IMG/VR virus record: IMGVR_UViG_3300027337_000015
Span: 1 to 33,019 of that record
Length of the DNA: 33,019 nt
Source: a virus
Strand: one strand, 5' to 3'
The position numbers and the translations under genes are program-made. Below are positions 21,971-29,350 of this stretch, piece by piece (the first letter of the stretch is position 1; each line of letters opens with the position of its first letter). Below the pieces are notes generated by a model. The model saw only the letters and a list, made by a program, of their open reading frames with translations. It ran no database searches and was not told the DNA's origin.

Positions 21971-22701
21971 CGCCGCCACACCCATGATGCAGGATGCTTG
22001 CCGTCACGGATCCACTTCGGCCAATCAGCCGAAATCTCAACCTCATGCAGAACACCACGATCCAAGAAAACTCCTTCTTTGAAACATCGAGCAATCGTCT
22101 CCTCGACATCGCCGACATTCAATTCTTGATGGCTGAATTGTTTGATTTTGTTGATGCAGCGTTCAGGTCCACCCATCCAACCCAAATGCCATCCGCCGTG
22201 TAAACGATAAAAGTTGTATCTCATTTGGCGTCGCATCACATCGGCTGTGCCGTTACGAAACCGCCAAGGACCACCAATACAAGTCAACTCCATCGGTGCT
22301 TCCCAATGGACACTGAACACCAGATGTCGCATCATCACACCATGCCAAGCATCAGAGAACGAACCGATCATCGAAGGCGACCAGATCTCGTCGGTATCGG
22401 CGACCGTGATCACATCATCATTTTGAATGCCTAACTTTTCGGCAACAGTAAAAATTTGATTCCGAGCCTCCGCCTCGCTATCCCACGCATTGGGATGAAC
22501 AGTTGTCTCATAATCAACCCAATGAATCTTGTCCTGCCATTGCTCAAACTTCTCACGCGACTTGCGTTCCCTCGGAATACCCGTGAACGACTTGTCGCCT
22601 TCAATGATGATGAACTTGTCAACGTAATCGGCGAGTTCGTAAAGGCGGCATTCTAAGACGTCGTCTTCGCCGTTGTACAGGATGCCGTCAAAGACTTGCA
22701 T
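21967..22701 (-). CDS. GT17-like glycosyltransferase (cassette gene 3)
   Basis: I start this 244-residue protein at ATG 22701, where it overlaps the preceding stop as TGATG. It begins MQVFDGILYNGEDDVLECRL, then DKFIIIEGDKSFTG, EAEARNQIF and ITVADTDEIWSP, with the DxD metal motif at 102-104. This series (F-D...N-E-D-x-L-E-x-R...E...T-F-x-G...D-x-D-E) is that of glycosyltransferase family 17, N-acetylglucosaminyltransferase-like enzymes. It lies mid-cassette, coupled on both sides. Confidence 0.75.
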   Translation of the reverse strand: MQVFDGILYNGEDDVLECRLYELADYVDKFIIIEGDKSFTGIPRERKSREKFEQWQDKIHWVDYETTVHPNAWDSEAEARNQIFTVAEKLGIQNDDVITVADTDEIWSPSMIGSFSDAWHGVMMRHLVFSVHWEAPMELTCIGGPWRFRNGTADVMRRQMRYNFYRLHGGWHLGWMGGPERCINKIKQFSHQELNVGDVEETIARCFKEGVFLDRGVLHEVEISADWPKWIRDGKHPASWVWRR

Positions 22702-23354
22702 CAATCCCAACTCAGGTCTAGACGCCTTTGCAAATCCCATTCGCCAGCATCAAGACGCACGTTCCGCAACCTGAACAGTTCAAGGTTTGATTCAAAACTT
22801 TTGCGATTCTTTTCAGCCAGCGACGGGTCGGAGTTGAGTGTTGATGAGTTGTCGTGGTAGACGATTGCGTTTGTTTTAATAATTTTCTTTTGCATCCGTG
22901 TCGCTCGACGCTCATAGTCGTTGTCTTCGAAATAGGCGGGATGGAATGCCTCACAGAACAAGCCGACATCTTTGACGACTTGTGAGCCGATCCATGCACA
23001 GCACCAACCTGGTTGACCTGCGAGATGTATCTCATCGGTGTGGCATCCGCGATAGAACTTTTGGAGTTCGTCGCGTTCAAAATAGGCGTCCGAGTTTAGA
23101 AGAATCCAACCTTGTGCGAATGGCGTCATTTTGATACCAAGATTCCAAGATGTCGCCACACCAAGATTGCTCGGCATGTTCAAGATGTATCGGTTCTCAA
23201 TGTTCGAGTTTTTCGGCAATGACAAACAATCCTTTTCGATTAGTCCGCCGTTGTCGATGATGATGAGATTCTCGACCGCGTAGTCGATTGATTTGATGCA
23301 GCGTTCAAGTAGGTCATATCGGTTGAGTACGGGTATGACTATGACCGGCACCAT
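22701..23354 (-). CDS. GT2-like glycosyltransferase (cassette gene 2)
   Basis: ATG 23354 with AAGGAG eight bases upstream gives 217 residues; a longer frame would run further into the preceding gene. The N-terminus VPVIVIPVLNRYDLLERC, then NLIIIDNGG, SNLGVATSWNLGI and WILLNSDAYF are GT2/rhamnosyltransferase-like features, with NSDA in the DxD position. FHPAYFEDNDYERR probably supplies the catalytic acid. Unlike its cassette neighbours, its plus strand is G/T-rich and the gene is AT-richer, suggesting a separate origin. It overlaps the preceding gene by 16 bases. Confidence 0.75.
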   Translation of the reverse strand: MVPVIVIPVLNRYDLLERCIKSIDYAVENLIIIDNGGLIEKDCLSLPKNSNIENRYILNMPSNLGVATSWNLGIKMTPFAQGWILLNSDAYFERDELQKFYRGCHTDEIHLAGQPGWCCAWIGSQVVKDVGLFCEAFHPAYFEDNDYERRATRMQKKIIKTNAIVYHDNSSTLNSDPSLAEKNRKSFESNLELFRLRNVRLDAGEWDLQRRLDLSWD

Positions 23355-24634
23355 GCAGACAGCTCCTTCATTGCAGGCTTCCAATGCTCCTCAAAAACCT
23401 TGTCCGCTCCGTACCCTAGGGCATGGGTGATCGCGTCCTTAGACGGGCCTCTAGGCGCGTTATAAGCCGACTTGAGGGCATTGACGATGTCTGGCACGTT
23501 AGGTGTGAAGAACCATGACTTCTGTGCCGCATCCCACCAAGGCTGACCTTCGACTGTCCAGCCGTCACCGACCAGTTCAGGTTGGGCTGTGAAGTTTGAG
23601 ACGATCACTCGACAGCCACAACTTTGGGCCTCAATGACGGGTATCCCGAACCCTTCTCCCATACTGCAAGCAAGAAGAACATCGGATGCTGTGTACATCG
23701 CAGCCATCACATTCTGAGGCATACCATGCCGATACGCATACTGATCAACAATTCGATACTTGTCATCACCGATACCGCAAGCACCCATCAACTCGACCAG
23801 ATTGATACCAGACATCGCACCATTCGGTTCCGTATATAAATACAGCACAGCGTCAGGATGATCTTTAGCAAAGATAGAGAACGCAAGAATGTTCTCAGCC
23901 CAAGCCTTACGCGCAGGCTGCGAACCTTTATTCGTCGCAACCATCGACACCACAAATCTGTCTTCTTCCCAGCCCATGAACTCGCGACCAGTCATCTTCC
24001 GACCGTTCGCCAACGTCACCGATTCGGTTGGTTGAAACACAGGTTCGATTGCGTGAGGAACATAAAGATGATTCACACCGGCGATGTCAAGCATCCGCGA
24101 ACCGAACTTTGACATCGCTATCGGTCGCACATTTTTGCGTGAACACCAAGCCAACACATCTGGCGGTGTCGGCTGATGATCAATCGGAACCCACGACGCG
24201 ATGTTCTTCCAATCTTTCAACGACTCAGATTTCAACACCCACACATCAAACAAAGTCATCAACAACGTCGGTGTCGACAAATCCTGATTAGCCCATTCCA
24301 TTGTGTGTGCGACAACGACATCGTCAGAGTATGTGAAGAGTCCTTGCGGATATATTTTGAATCCGTTCCATGTCGATGCCGAACCTGCTAGTCCGTACAT
24401 CGCGTGGACTGCTACTTGGTGGCCTTCTTTCGCGAGCCTTTGGATGACTTGCGCGGTTTGCTGACCGTATCCTGTTGCTGCCCAAGGTGCGTTGCTATAC
24501 CAGAGGACTCGGAGTCGGTCGGGATTGGTAGGTCTGACACTTCCAACAAGTGCGCTACGCCCGCTCGGAGCAAACGCTCCGCTAAATATCCCGGCATCTC
24601 CACCGGTCGTCCTTTTACTATTACCGTTTCCCAC
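23339..24634 (-). CDS. GT-B (GT4-like) glycosyltransferase (cassette gene 1)
   Basis: The 431-residue protein has a GT-B fold. The acceptor half starts at about residue 41 with LRVLWYSNAPWAATGYGQQT. Later come WVPIDHQPTPPDV and MSKFGSRMLDIAGV, and the donor half has VSMVATNKGSQPARK and the E-x7-E motif in GEGFGIPVIEAQSCG. No ATG, GTG or TTG occurs in frame between residue 1 and the start of the conserved domain, so translation must begin at GTG 24634, five bases behind AGGAGG. The first 40 codons and part of the enzyme domain lie over the 74-residue gene at 24412-24636 in another frame. It is probably the first glycosyltransferase in the pathway encoded here. Confidence 0.75.
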   Translation of the reverse strand: MGNGNSKRTTGGDAGIFSGAFAPSGRSALVGSVRPTNPDRLRVLWYSNAPWAATGYGQQTAQVIQRLAKEGHQVAVHAMYGLAGSASTWNGFKIYPQGLFTYSDDVVVAHTMEWANQDLSTPTLLMTLFDVWVLKSESLKDWKNIASWVPIDHQPTPPDVLAWCSRKNVRPIAMSKFGSRMLDIAGVNHLYVPHAIEPVFQPTESVTLANGRKMTGREFMGWEEDRFVVSMVATNKGSQPARKAWAENILAFSIFAKDHPDAVLYLYTEPNGAMSGINLVELMGACGIGDDKYRIVDQYAYRHGMPQNVMAAMYTASDVLLACSMGEGFGIPVIEAQSCGCRVIVSNFTAQPELVGDGWTVEGQPWWDAAQKSWFFTPNVPDIVNALKSAYNAPRGPSKDAITHALGYGADKVFEEHWKPAMKELSAWCRS

Positions 24635-24636
24635 AT
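24412..24636 (-). CDS. Small head-region protein nested over the glycosyltransferase start
   Basis: ATG 24636, three bases after AGGAGG, gives 74 residues: MWETVIVKGRPVEMPGYLAE, then RLLRAGVAHLLEVSDL and a Ser/Lys tail ending SSKGSRKKATK. The V-x-G-R-P-V-x-x-P...A-x-x-L-L-x-A-G-V-A pattern is familiar from small phage proteins encoded next to capsid genes. It lies where a small head gene is expected, straight after the capsid gene. All but two of its bases are shared with the glycosyltransferase gene in another frame. The protein pattern supports it, and both genes are probably used. Confidence 0.55.
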   Translation of the reverse strand: MWETVIVKGRPVEMPGYLAERLLRAGVAHLLEVSDLPIPTDSESSGIATHLGQQQDTVSKPRKSSKGSRKKATK

Positions 24637-24665
24637 GATCCTCCTAAGTTTAGTGCAGAAATGGA

Positions 24666-24704
24666 AAGTCCACGGCCAACCCTGCACGAAATGGCCGTGG
24701 ACTT
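24666..24704 (-). terminator. 13-bp hairpin downstream of the capsid gene
   Basis: AAGTCCACGGCCA and TGGCCGTGGACTT pair perfectly with a 13-base loop. On the minus strand the stem is followed by TTTCCATTTCT, a broken U-rich run. It lies after the major capsid gene, where phages often reduce read-through. It is likely a partial terminator. Confidence 0.65.
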
Positions 24705-24714
24705 AATCCTAGTC

Positions 24715-24732
24715 ACAGTCCTTGCGGACTGT
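24715..24732 (-). other. GNRA-capped hairpin just after the capsid gene
   Basis: On the minus strand ACAGTCC-GCAA-GGACTGT is a 7-bp stem with a GCAA tetraloop, a very stable RNA fold. It precedes the larger hairpin at 24666-24704 within the same 120-base gap. It may protect the 3' end of capsid mRNA. Confidence 0.5.
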
Positions 24733-24756
24733 CATGTTTTTACTTTGACAGAACTA

Positions 24757-25953
24757 TTAAGCAGTTCCACCGATGAAGTATTTGACATGTGATGTTTGTG
24801 GCAAGTTGCCGTCAACACGCATCGTTGCGCGGAAGGTAACAAGACCAGCGTTGAATGCGTAGTCATCGCTTCGATCCAACTTGATGCCGCCAACTTGACG
24901 AACATAGTACGAAGGAAGGTGTCCGAAGATTACCGACTTCGCGCTAGTTGCTGCATCTGCCATTCCTGGGTTCTCGTATACCGGGTATCCGAGGAGCAAG
25001 TCTTGTGCATCAGCATTGAGTGCTGGTGAGAAGACGTAGTTGCCTGCGGTGTCCTTCAACGAACGCATTGCTGCGATTGACTTCGAGTTCATCTGGAAGC
25101 CTGAACCTGCAAGACGACGACCTGCTGTGTCTACCGAGTAGACGAGGCTGATCAAGTTGTCTGCTGTGAACGCGCCCGACACACCCGTTCCGCCAGTTAC
25201 GCCGGCAGCTGCTGCTGTGACGATACCTTTTGGTTGGTTTGTGCCTGAACCAGTTGTCAACGCTGCGTTGACACGGAAGCCAAGTTCGTTGCCGACTTGA
25301 TCTGCCAAGAATGACAAGATGTCGACACCGCTGTCTTCGATCAACTCTGTTGAGAGTTGAACAAGGAACGAGTACTTGTATGCACCAAGTGTGATGAACG
25401 AGTTGAACACTGGATCAGATTCAGCGATTGCTGTGCCTTCACCTGTGATTGCTGCCGTTGAATACTGGGCAAGTGATGGAATCTGAAGATTCTCACCCGA
25501 TGCCGTGTTCAACACAGTTGATGTCTGGAGCATCGGACCAACGTGACGAGCAAGCATGATGACCTGATCGTAGAAAGATGTTGGAACTGGTGCGCCAGCA
25601 GATGTCTTTACAACATCACGCTTTTCAAACGAGTACGAACGAAGTTCGCCTTTTGCCATCGAGCGGATAACTTCTGCATCTGAACGAACACCGCGTGGTG
25701 CATCGGCGACTGGGCGAACCTGGTCTGCGATGTCACGAGTTGCTGCTTCAAGACGAAGTTCACGGGCCTCATCGGCGCGGAGCTTCTCAATTGTTGCTTG
25801 GCGATCCTCAAGTTCTTTGGTGATGCGCTCGTATGTTTGAGTCTCTTCTGCTGACAGGTCACGCTTCTCAGCGGCTGCAACATCAAGAATCTTCTTTGCG
25901 GCTTCCCACGCTGTAGCGCGTTGAGCCATTTGTTGTTCAATGAATTGTTTCAT
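24757..25953 (-). CDS. Major capsid protein, HK97 fold
   Basis: This 398-residue protein starts with a charged helical region (about 1-80, MKQFIEQQMAQRATAWEAAK) that fits the delta domain or scaffold removed by the protease. The HK97-family core follows: TSFYDQVIMLARHVGPML, ENLQIPSLAQ, YKYSFLVQLSTELIEDS, FLADQVGNELGFRVNAAL, TTGSGTNQPKGIVTA, FQMNSKSIAAMRSLKD and LLLGYPVYENPGM, with a C-terminal YAFNAGLVTFRATMRVDG. These are diagnostic of the phage_capsid family. GGAGA lies before ATG. It has its own 123-base leader and downstream hairpins, consistent with high expression. Confidence 0.93.
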   Translation of the reverse strand: MKQFIEQQMAQRATAWEAAKKILDVAAAEKRDLSAEETQTYERITKELEDRQATIEKLRADEARELRLEAATRDIADQVRPVADAPRGVRSDAEVIRSMAKGELRSYSFEKRDVVKTSAGAPVPTSFYDQVIMLARHVGPMLQTSTVLNTASGENLQIPSLAQYSTAAITGEGTAIAESDPVFNSFITLGAYKYSFLVQLSTELIEDSGVDILSFLADQVGNELGFRVNAALTTGSGTNQPKGIVTAAAAGVTGGTGVSGAFTADNLISLVYSVDTAGRRLAGSGFQMNSKSIAAMRSLKDTAGNYVFSPALNADAQDLLLGYPVYENPGMADAATSAKSVIFGHLPSYYVRQVGGIKLDRSDDYAFNAGLVTFRATMRVDGNLPQTSHVKYFIGGTA

Positions 25954-26076
25954 GATTTCTCCATGATTGGTTAAGTTTGTGGATGCGCAGGAAGTTGTAT
26001 TCCGAATGGCGCGGAACGCTGACCAATCTCTAGTCGTAGCGGGACGCTTACCGACAGACCGAGTGTATATGAGAAA
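25954..26076 (-). other. Leader region of the capsid gene
   Basis: This 123-base gap between the protease and capsid genes has no ORF. It holds a 7-base inverted repeat, GATTGGT and ACCAATC, about 50 bases apart on the minus strand, the second just before the capsid ribosome site, and a smaller TTCCG/CGGAA stem between them. I see no convincing promoter. A structured leader or internal promoter is plausible. Confidence 0.35.
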
Positions 26077-27936
26077 CTAGAAGTTTTTCAACAGTTCAAG
26101 TTTTTTCGCCAACAGGTTCACCGACGCCGGAACTTTGGTTGGTTCGGCTCGAAGTTTGCTGACCGCGCTCGACAACAGATCAGCCGATTCATCAGTCAAA
26201 GTGTTACCTGATTCGAGCATCGTGATCGCTTCGGCGAGTTTGTTTGCGTCAACGCCTGTGCGCTCGGCAAGAATATCCAATGATCGTACAGAAGCCGAAG
26301 TGGCCGTATAAGCAGGGAACCCTGTCACAACTGAAACCTCATGCAAACGCACCTGACGCAGTTCGCGGGTCATTCCGTCATCTGACCATTTGTCGCCACC
26401 GGCAGGAACCGAGAACCCGAATGACATTGAGTCAACATCGCCGCGCTTCATCAACACTGACAAGTCACGACCGACTGTCGTGTCTGGAAGATCGGCTTCA
26501 ACAAGCAAACCTTTTGAGTCTTCTTGCAGACGCAAAGTCTTTGAACGTGTCGAAGCAAGAAGCATTGACGAATCATGGTTCATGTACATCTTGATTGTGT
26601 TGCGACCTTTCAAAGATTTCTTGAACGCACCTGGTGCGATTCGCTCGATGAACGGCAACGGTTCGGAATCAGAGTTGAAGACTGCTGCGTAACCTGTGAA
26701 AGACATTCCGTCACCTGTTGGACCTTGACGCAATTCGAAGTCGTTGATATGAATGCGGCGTGTCTCTAATGATTCGCTCATGCCGTCAATCATAACAACA
26801 TTCACGGGCAAGGTTCTAGAAGATCTCGGATGATCTTTTGGAAGTAGATCATTGTCGGTGATATAGGCAGGATTCTCTGGACGACCGTTGCGCAACAAAT
26901 ACAAGAACGAATTGACCCGCGCATATGCCCATTGATTCCTGGTCATTCCTGGACGGTGAGATGTCGAATATGCTCCGGCACCGCGACGGAACACGGTTCG
27001 CAACATGCCGACAGTTGCCCGCTTCCAAGACGGATCCGCGCTATCAAGTTTTGAGTTGTGTTCATCGGCCTTGTTCTTCAAGCCTTCTTCGATTGCTTCG
27101 GTCAACTCGATTGTGTCCGACCCAGCAGGAGCTTTCGCCGATCCTTTCGGATTCTTATCCGAACCAACGATCTGGTCTGATGGTGGTGCTGGTGCGCGTT
27201 CGGATTGGATTGCTTCAGATTTTCTTGCGAACCAATCTCGTGCCGGTTGAGGGTTCAACGGGTTGATGCCCCACAGATAGTGTGCGACCGCACCCGCACC
27301 AGGGAACTGGTCGTTGGTCGAATCCGAGTTCTTTGGTGCTTGTAGGTCTACGGCGTGTCGTTGCGCCCATGCGTTCGCTCGCACGACTTTGTCTTCGGTG
27401 ATGTCGCCTCGCGCCATGTCTCGTGCCTCACGAACGGTTCTATCGACCAGCCCTTCACCCGCGAGACCCTGACCGTAGTAGTCCAATCCTTTTCGGGCTG
27501 CGGTGCGAATGTAGACAGGTACCTCAAGAGATACCTGACGCACCGATTCTTCTTCTTCTTCTTCTTCTTCTTCTTCTTCTTCCATCTCTTCTTCGTGTGG
27601 TTGCCATGCGTTGCAATAGAATCCGCCGTCAACATACTCATCCCACTTCTCGCACCATGCTTTGAGATTGTCACCATCTGCGATCACATTGTCATCATCG
27701 TAGAACGCACAGTTCCCGCAAGCGCGACCTTCAGGAACATCAGCCGATAACGCAGGCCGATAATTGTCAGGCAACGCCCGCTCGCCGCCAGGTTCCATAT
27801 CCTCGGCAATGGATACCGCGACCATCTGATCGATTGCATCCTGTTTCGTTGTGTGACAGCCAATCACTTCACCATCTTCTTTGATGGTTGCCCACCCAGA
27901 ACAATCTGGTGATTTGTCAGTAATGAAGTAAGGCAT
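26077..27936 (-). CDS. Multidomain prohead protease (HK97/S78 type)
   Basis: The 619-residue protein is about three times a standard prohead protease. Residues about 405-550 are the S78 protease: GYAAVFNSDSEPLPFIERI, APGAF, NHDSSMLLAS (H454), GRDLSVLMKRGDVDSMSFGF (Ser near 503-505), and VRLHEVSVVTGFPAYTAT (E533). Upstream are an N-terminal WATIKEDGEVIGCHTTKQDA domain, a Cys module (C73, C76, C95, C108, ending YCNAWQ), a run of 12 Glu (119-130), a helical part with ITEDKVVRANAWAQRHAVDL and FPGAGAVAHYLWG, and VGMLRTVFRRGAGAYSTSHR followed by MTRNQWAYARVNSFLY. It should cut capsid and scaffold during maturation. The ATG overlaps the upstream stop (TAATG). Confidence 0.85.
   Translation of the reverse strand: MPYFITDKSPDCSGWATIKEDGEVIGCHTTKQDAIDQMVAVSIAEDMEPGGERALPDNYRPALSADVPEGRACGNCAFYDDDNVIADGDNLKAWCEKWDEYVDGGFYCNAWQPHEEEMEEEEEEEEEEEESVRQVSLEVPVYIRTAARKGLDYYGQGLAGEGLVDRTVREARDMARGDITEDKVVRANAWAQRHAVDLQAPKNSDSTNDQFPGAGAVAHYLWGINPLNPQPARDWFARKSEAIQSERAPAPPSDQIVGSDKNPKGSAKAPAGSDTIELTEAIEEGLKNKADEHNSKLDSADPSWKRATVGMLRTVFRRGAGAYSTSHRPGMTRNQWAYARVNSFLYLLRNGRPENPAYITDNDLLPKDHPRSSRTLPVNVVMIDGMSESLETRRIHINDFELRQGPTGDGMSFTGYAAVFNSDSEPLPFIERIAPGAFKKSLKGRNTIKMYMNHDSSMLLASTRSKTLRLQEDSKGLLVEADLPDTTVGRDLSVLMKRGDVDSMSFGFSVPAGGDKWSDDGMTRELRQVRLHEVSVVTGFPAYTATSASVRSLDILAERTGVDANKLAEAITMLESGNTLTDESADLLSSAVSKLRAEPTKVPASVNLLAKKLELLKNF
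27547..27582. repeat. Perfect (TTC)12 / (GAA)12 microsatellite
   Basis: Twelve uninterrupted TTC units on the plus strand encode 12 Glu (GAA) in the protease linker. All codons are identical rather than a GAA/GAG mix, which points to slippage expansion. Length changes would keep the frame. Confidence 0.95.
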
Positions 27937-28199
27937 TACGGAGTGATGAGAGTGAACGCTACTGAATGACCTGTTTTGGTTGATATCGCGTACATGCTTT
28001 GTCCTGGGTACATGACAAAGTCTTCTGATGAACTTTTCTGCAACGCATGACCTGCGTTTACTGTGATTGCTGCGCCGCCGAGAAAGATTGTGTCGGTGTT
28101 GTCAAGATTGCTGACATGTAATTGTCCTGGGTTCACTCCGCTGTGTGTGATGAGTGTGGCGGCTGTGCCGACCGTGATAGATCCGTTTGTCATTGGCAT
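27936..28199 (-). CDS. Small beta-rich virion protein
   Basis: The 87 residues form short strands with many Gly, Thr and Asn: GSITVGTAATLITHSGVNPG, VSNLDNTDTIFLGGAA, MYPGQSMYAIST and VAFTLITP. The pattern (L-x-V-x-N-x-D...I-x-L-G...P-G) is common in small phage decoration or connector proteins encoded near the portal. GAGGT lies six bases before ATG. Its stop overlaps the protease ATG. Confidence 0.55.
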   Translation of the reverse strand: MPMTNGSITVGTAATLITHSGVNPGQLHVSNLDNTDTIFLGGAAITVNAGHALQKSSSEDFVMYPGQSMYAISTKTGHSVAFTLITP

Positions 28200-28209
28200 G
28201 ATTGTTACC

Positions 28210-28959
28210 TCAGAGCATCAATAGTAGTTCAGCGTCATCTTCCAAGATGCTGAATGTGATAGTGCTTGTCGCTTGTGCCTGCATCCCTGTCAACGATGTT
28301 GATGCAACCGCATAACGTCGTTTCGGTTCAATGACTGGTATCTCGACGATTGGCTCGATGACGGGTTCAATCTTTTTGCGTGGTGTTGTTGAATAAACTC
28401 TGCGACCGCCAGACGGTGTCGGTGTGGGTTCAGGTGCTGGTGGTGTCGGTATTGAATTAACTGTTGCGACTAGACCGCCGAGGGTTGCGGTTGCGACGGC
28501 GTTCTGTTTGACTGCTGTGATAGCCGAAGCGGCAAGACCGCCGAGGTCAGTCGATGCGGTTGCTGGTAGTGCGACTGTGGCAGTGGCCGAAGAAGCAAGA
28601 CCGCCGAGAGTTGCCGAGGCTGTTGCCGGTAGGACAACTGTTGCGGTCGCTGTGGCGACAAGTCCGCCGAGTTCTGCTTCGCCTGTTGCATCCGTTGTGA
28701 CGATGACTTGCGCAACCTGAGCAACAAGTTCACCGAGAGAAGCCGAAGCGGTCGCGAAGTGTGCGACGGTCGCTGTCGCTGTAGCCGACATTCCGCCGAG
28801 TGTCGCTGCACCTGTGGCTGTGGTTAGGAACTCTGCACCGTCAAGGACTCGTATGCCGTCGAGTGTGCTGGTGTCAAGGATGAATGCAAGACCGCCATCA
28901 AGTCCTGTGGTGCTGTCGTTCAGTGTGCTTGTATCAAGCACGAACCTTTTGACCGCCAT
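28210..28959 (-). CDS. Repetitive Ala/Thr/Gly virion protein
   Basis: The 249-residue protein opens with two LDTSTL elements, the second DTSTLDGIRVLDG, then has about six repeats of a 22-28 residue unit with the core T-x-x-L-G-G-L-x-A-x-A-T-A-T-V (for example SATLGGLASSATATVALPAT). A Pro-rich linker (PTPPAPEPTPTPSGG) leads to another unit near the C-terminus (STSLTGMQAQATSTITF). Regular alternation of small residues suggests a beta-repeat fibre or a head-surface protein. There is no known family. The gene lacks a clear ribosome site and starts seven bases after the upstream stop. Confidence 0.5.
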   Translation of the reverse strand: MAVKRFVLDTSTLNDSTTGLDGGLAFILDTSTLDGIRVLDGAEFLTTATGAATLGGMSATATATVAHFATASASLGELVAQVAQVIVTTDATGEAELGGLVATATATVVLPATASATLGGLASSATATVALPATASTDLGGLAASAITAVKQNAVATATLGGLVATVNSIPTPPAPEPTPTPSGGRRVYSTTPRKKIEPVIEPIVEIPVIEPKRRYAVASTSLTGMQAQATSTITFSILEDDAELLLML

Positions 28960-28966
28960 GGCGGTA

Positions 28967-29350
28967 CTAACTTGCGACTGTTAAGGACGCACTGAGATTC
29001 CCAGATGAGATTGTGTAAGTGTCACCAGCGGTGTAGGCGTTGCCTGTGATCGTGCCTGAAAACAAGAAATTGCCGGCACTGACATTGTCCCAAGCGGTGA
29101 AATGTGTTGCGTCTTGCGAACCTGCGATATTCGTCCAACTGATATCCGCATCCGATGTGATCGCACCAGCAGAAGCCGCACCGAACGAAACAGATTTGCG
29201 TGTCGTTTCGGTCGCAGCATTCGAAGTGCCATTCGCACCAGGATCACCAACATGAAGTTTGATGTACACAGTTGACACCGAATACGCAGTCGCGTTACCG
29301 AGCGCATCAAGAAACGAGTTGCAAAGATAAGCAGATAAACCTGTAGCCAT
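28967..29350 (-). CDS. Conserved small structural protein
   Basis: The 127-residue protein starts MATGLSAYLCNSFLDALGN, then VSTVYIKLHVGDPGANGTSN, and ends in Thr/Ser-rich strands (TISSGNLSASLTVAS). The opening helix followed by x-V-Y-x-x-L-H-x-G-D-P-G occurs in many phage structural proteins of the tail or head surface. It starts in a TAATG overlap with the portal gene. Location suggests a capsid decoration protein. Confidence 0.55.
   Translation of the reverse strand: MATGLSAYLCNSFLDALGNATAYSVSTVYIKLHVGDPGANGTSNAATETTRKSVSFGAASAGAITSDADISWTNIAGSQDATHFTAWDNVSAGNFLFSGTITGNAYTAGDTYTISSGNLSASLTVAS

Noticed and set aside
27355-27750. Plus-strand frame with a poly-Phe run
   Set aside because: It is the complement of the poly-Glu microsatellite in the protease gene.
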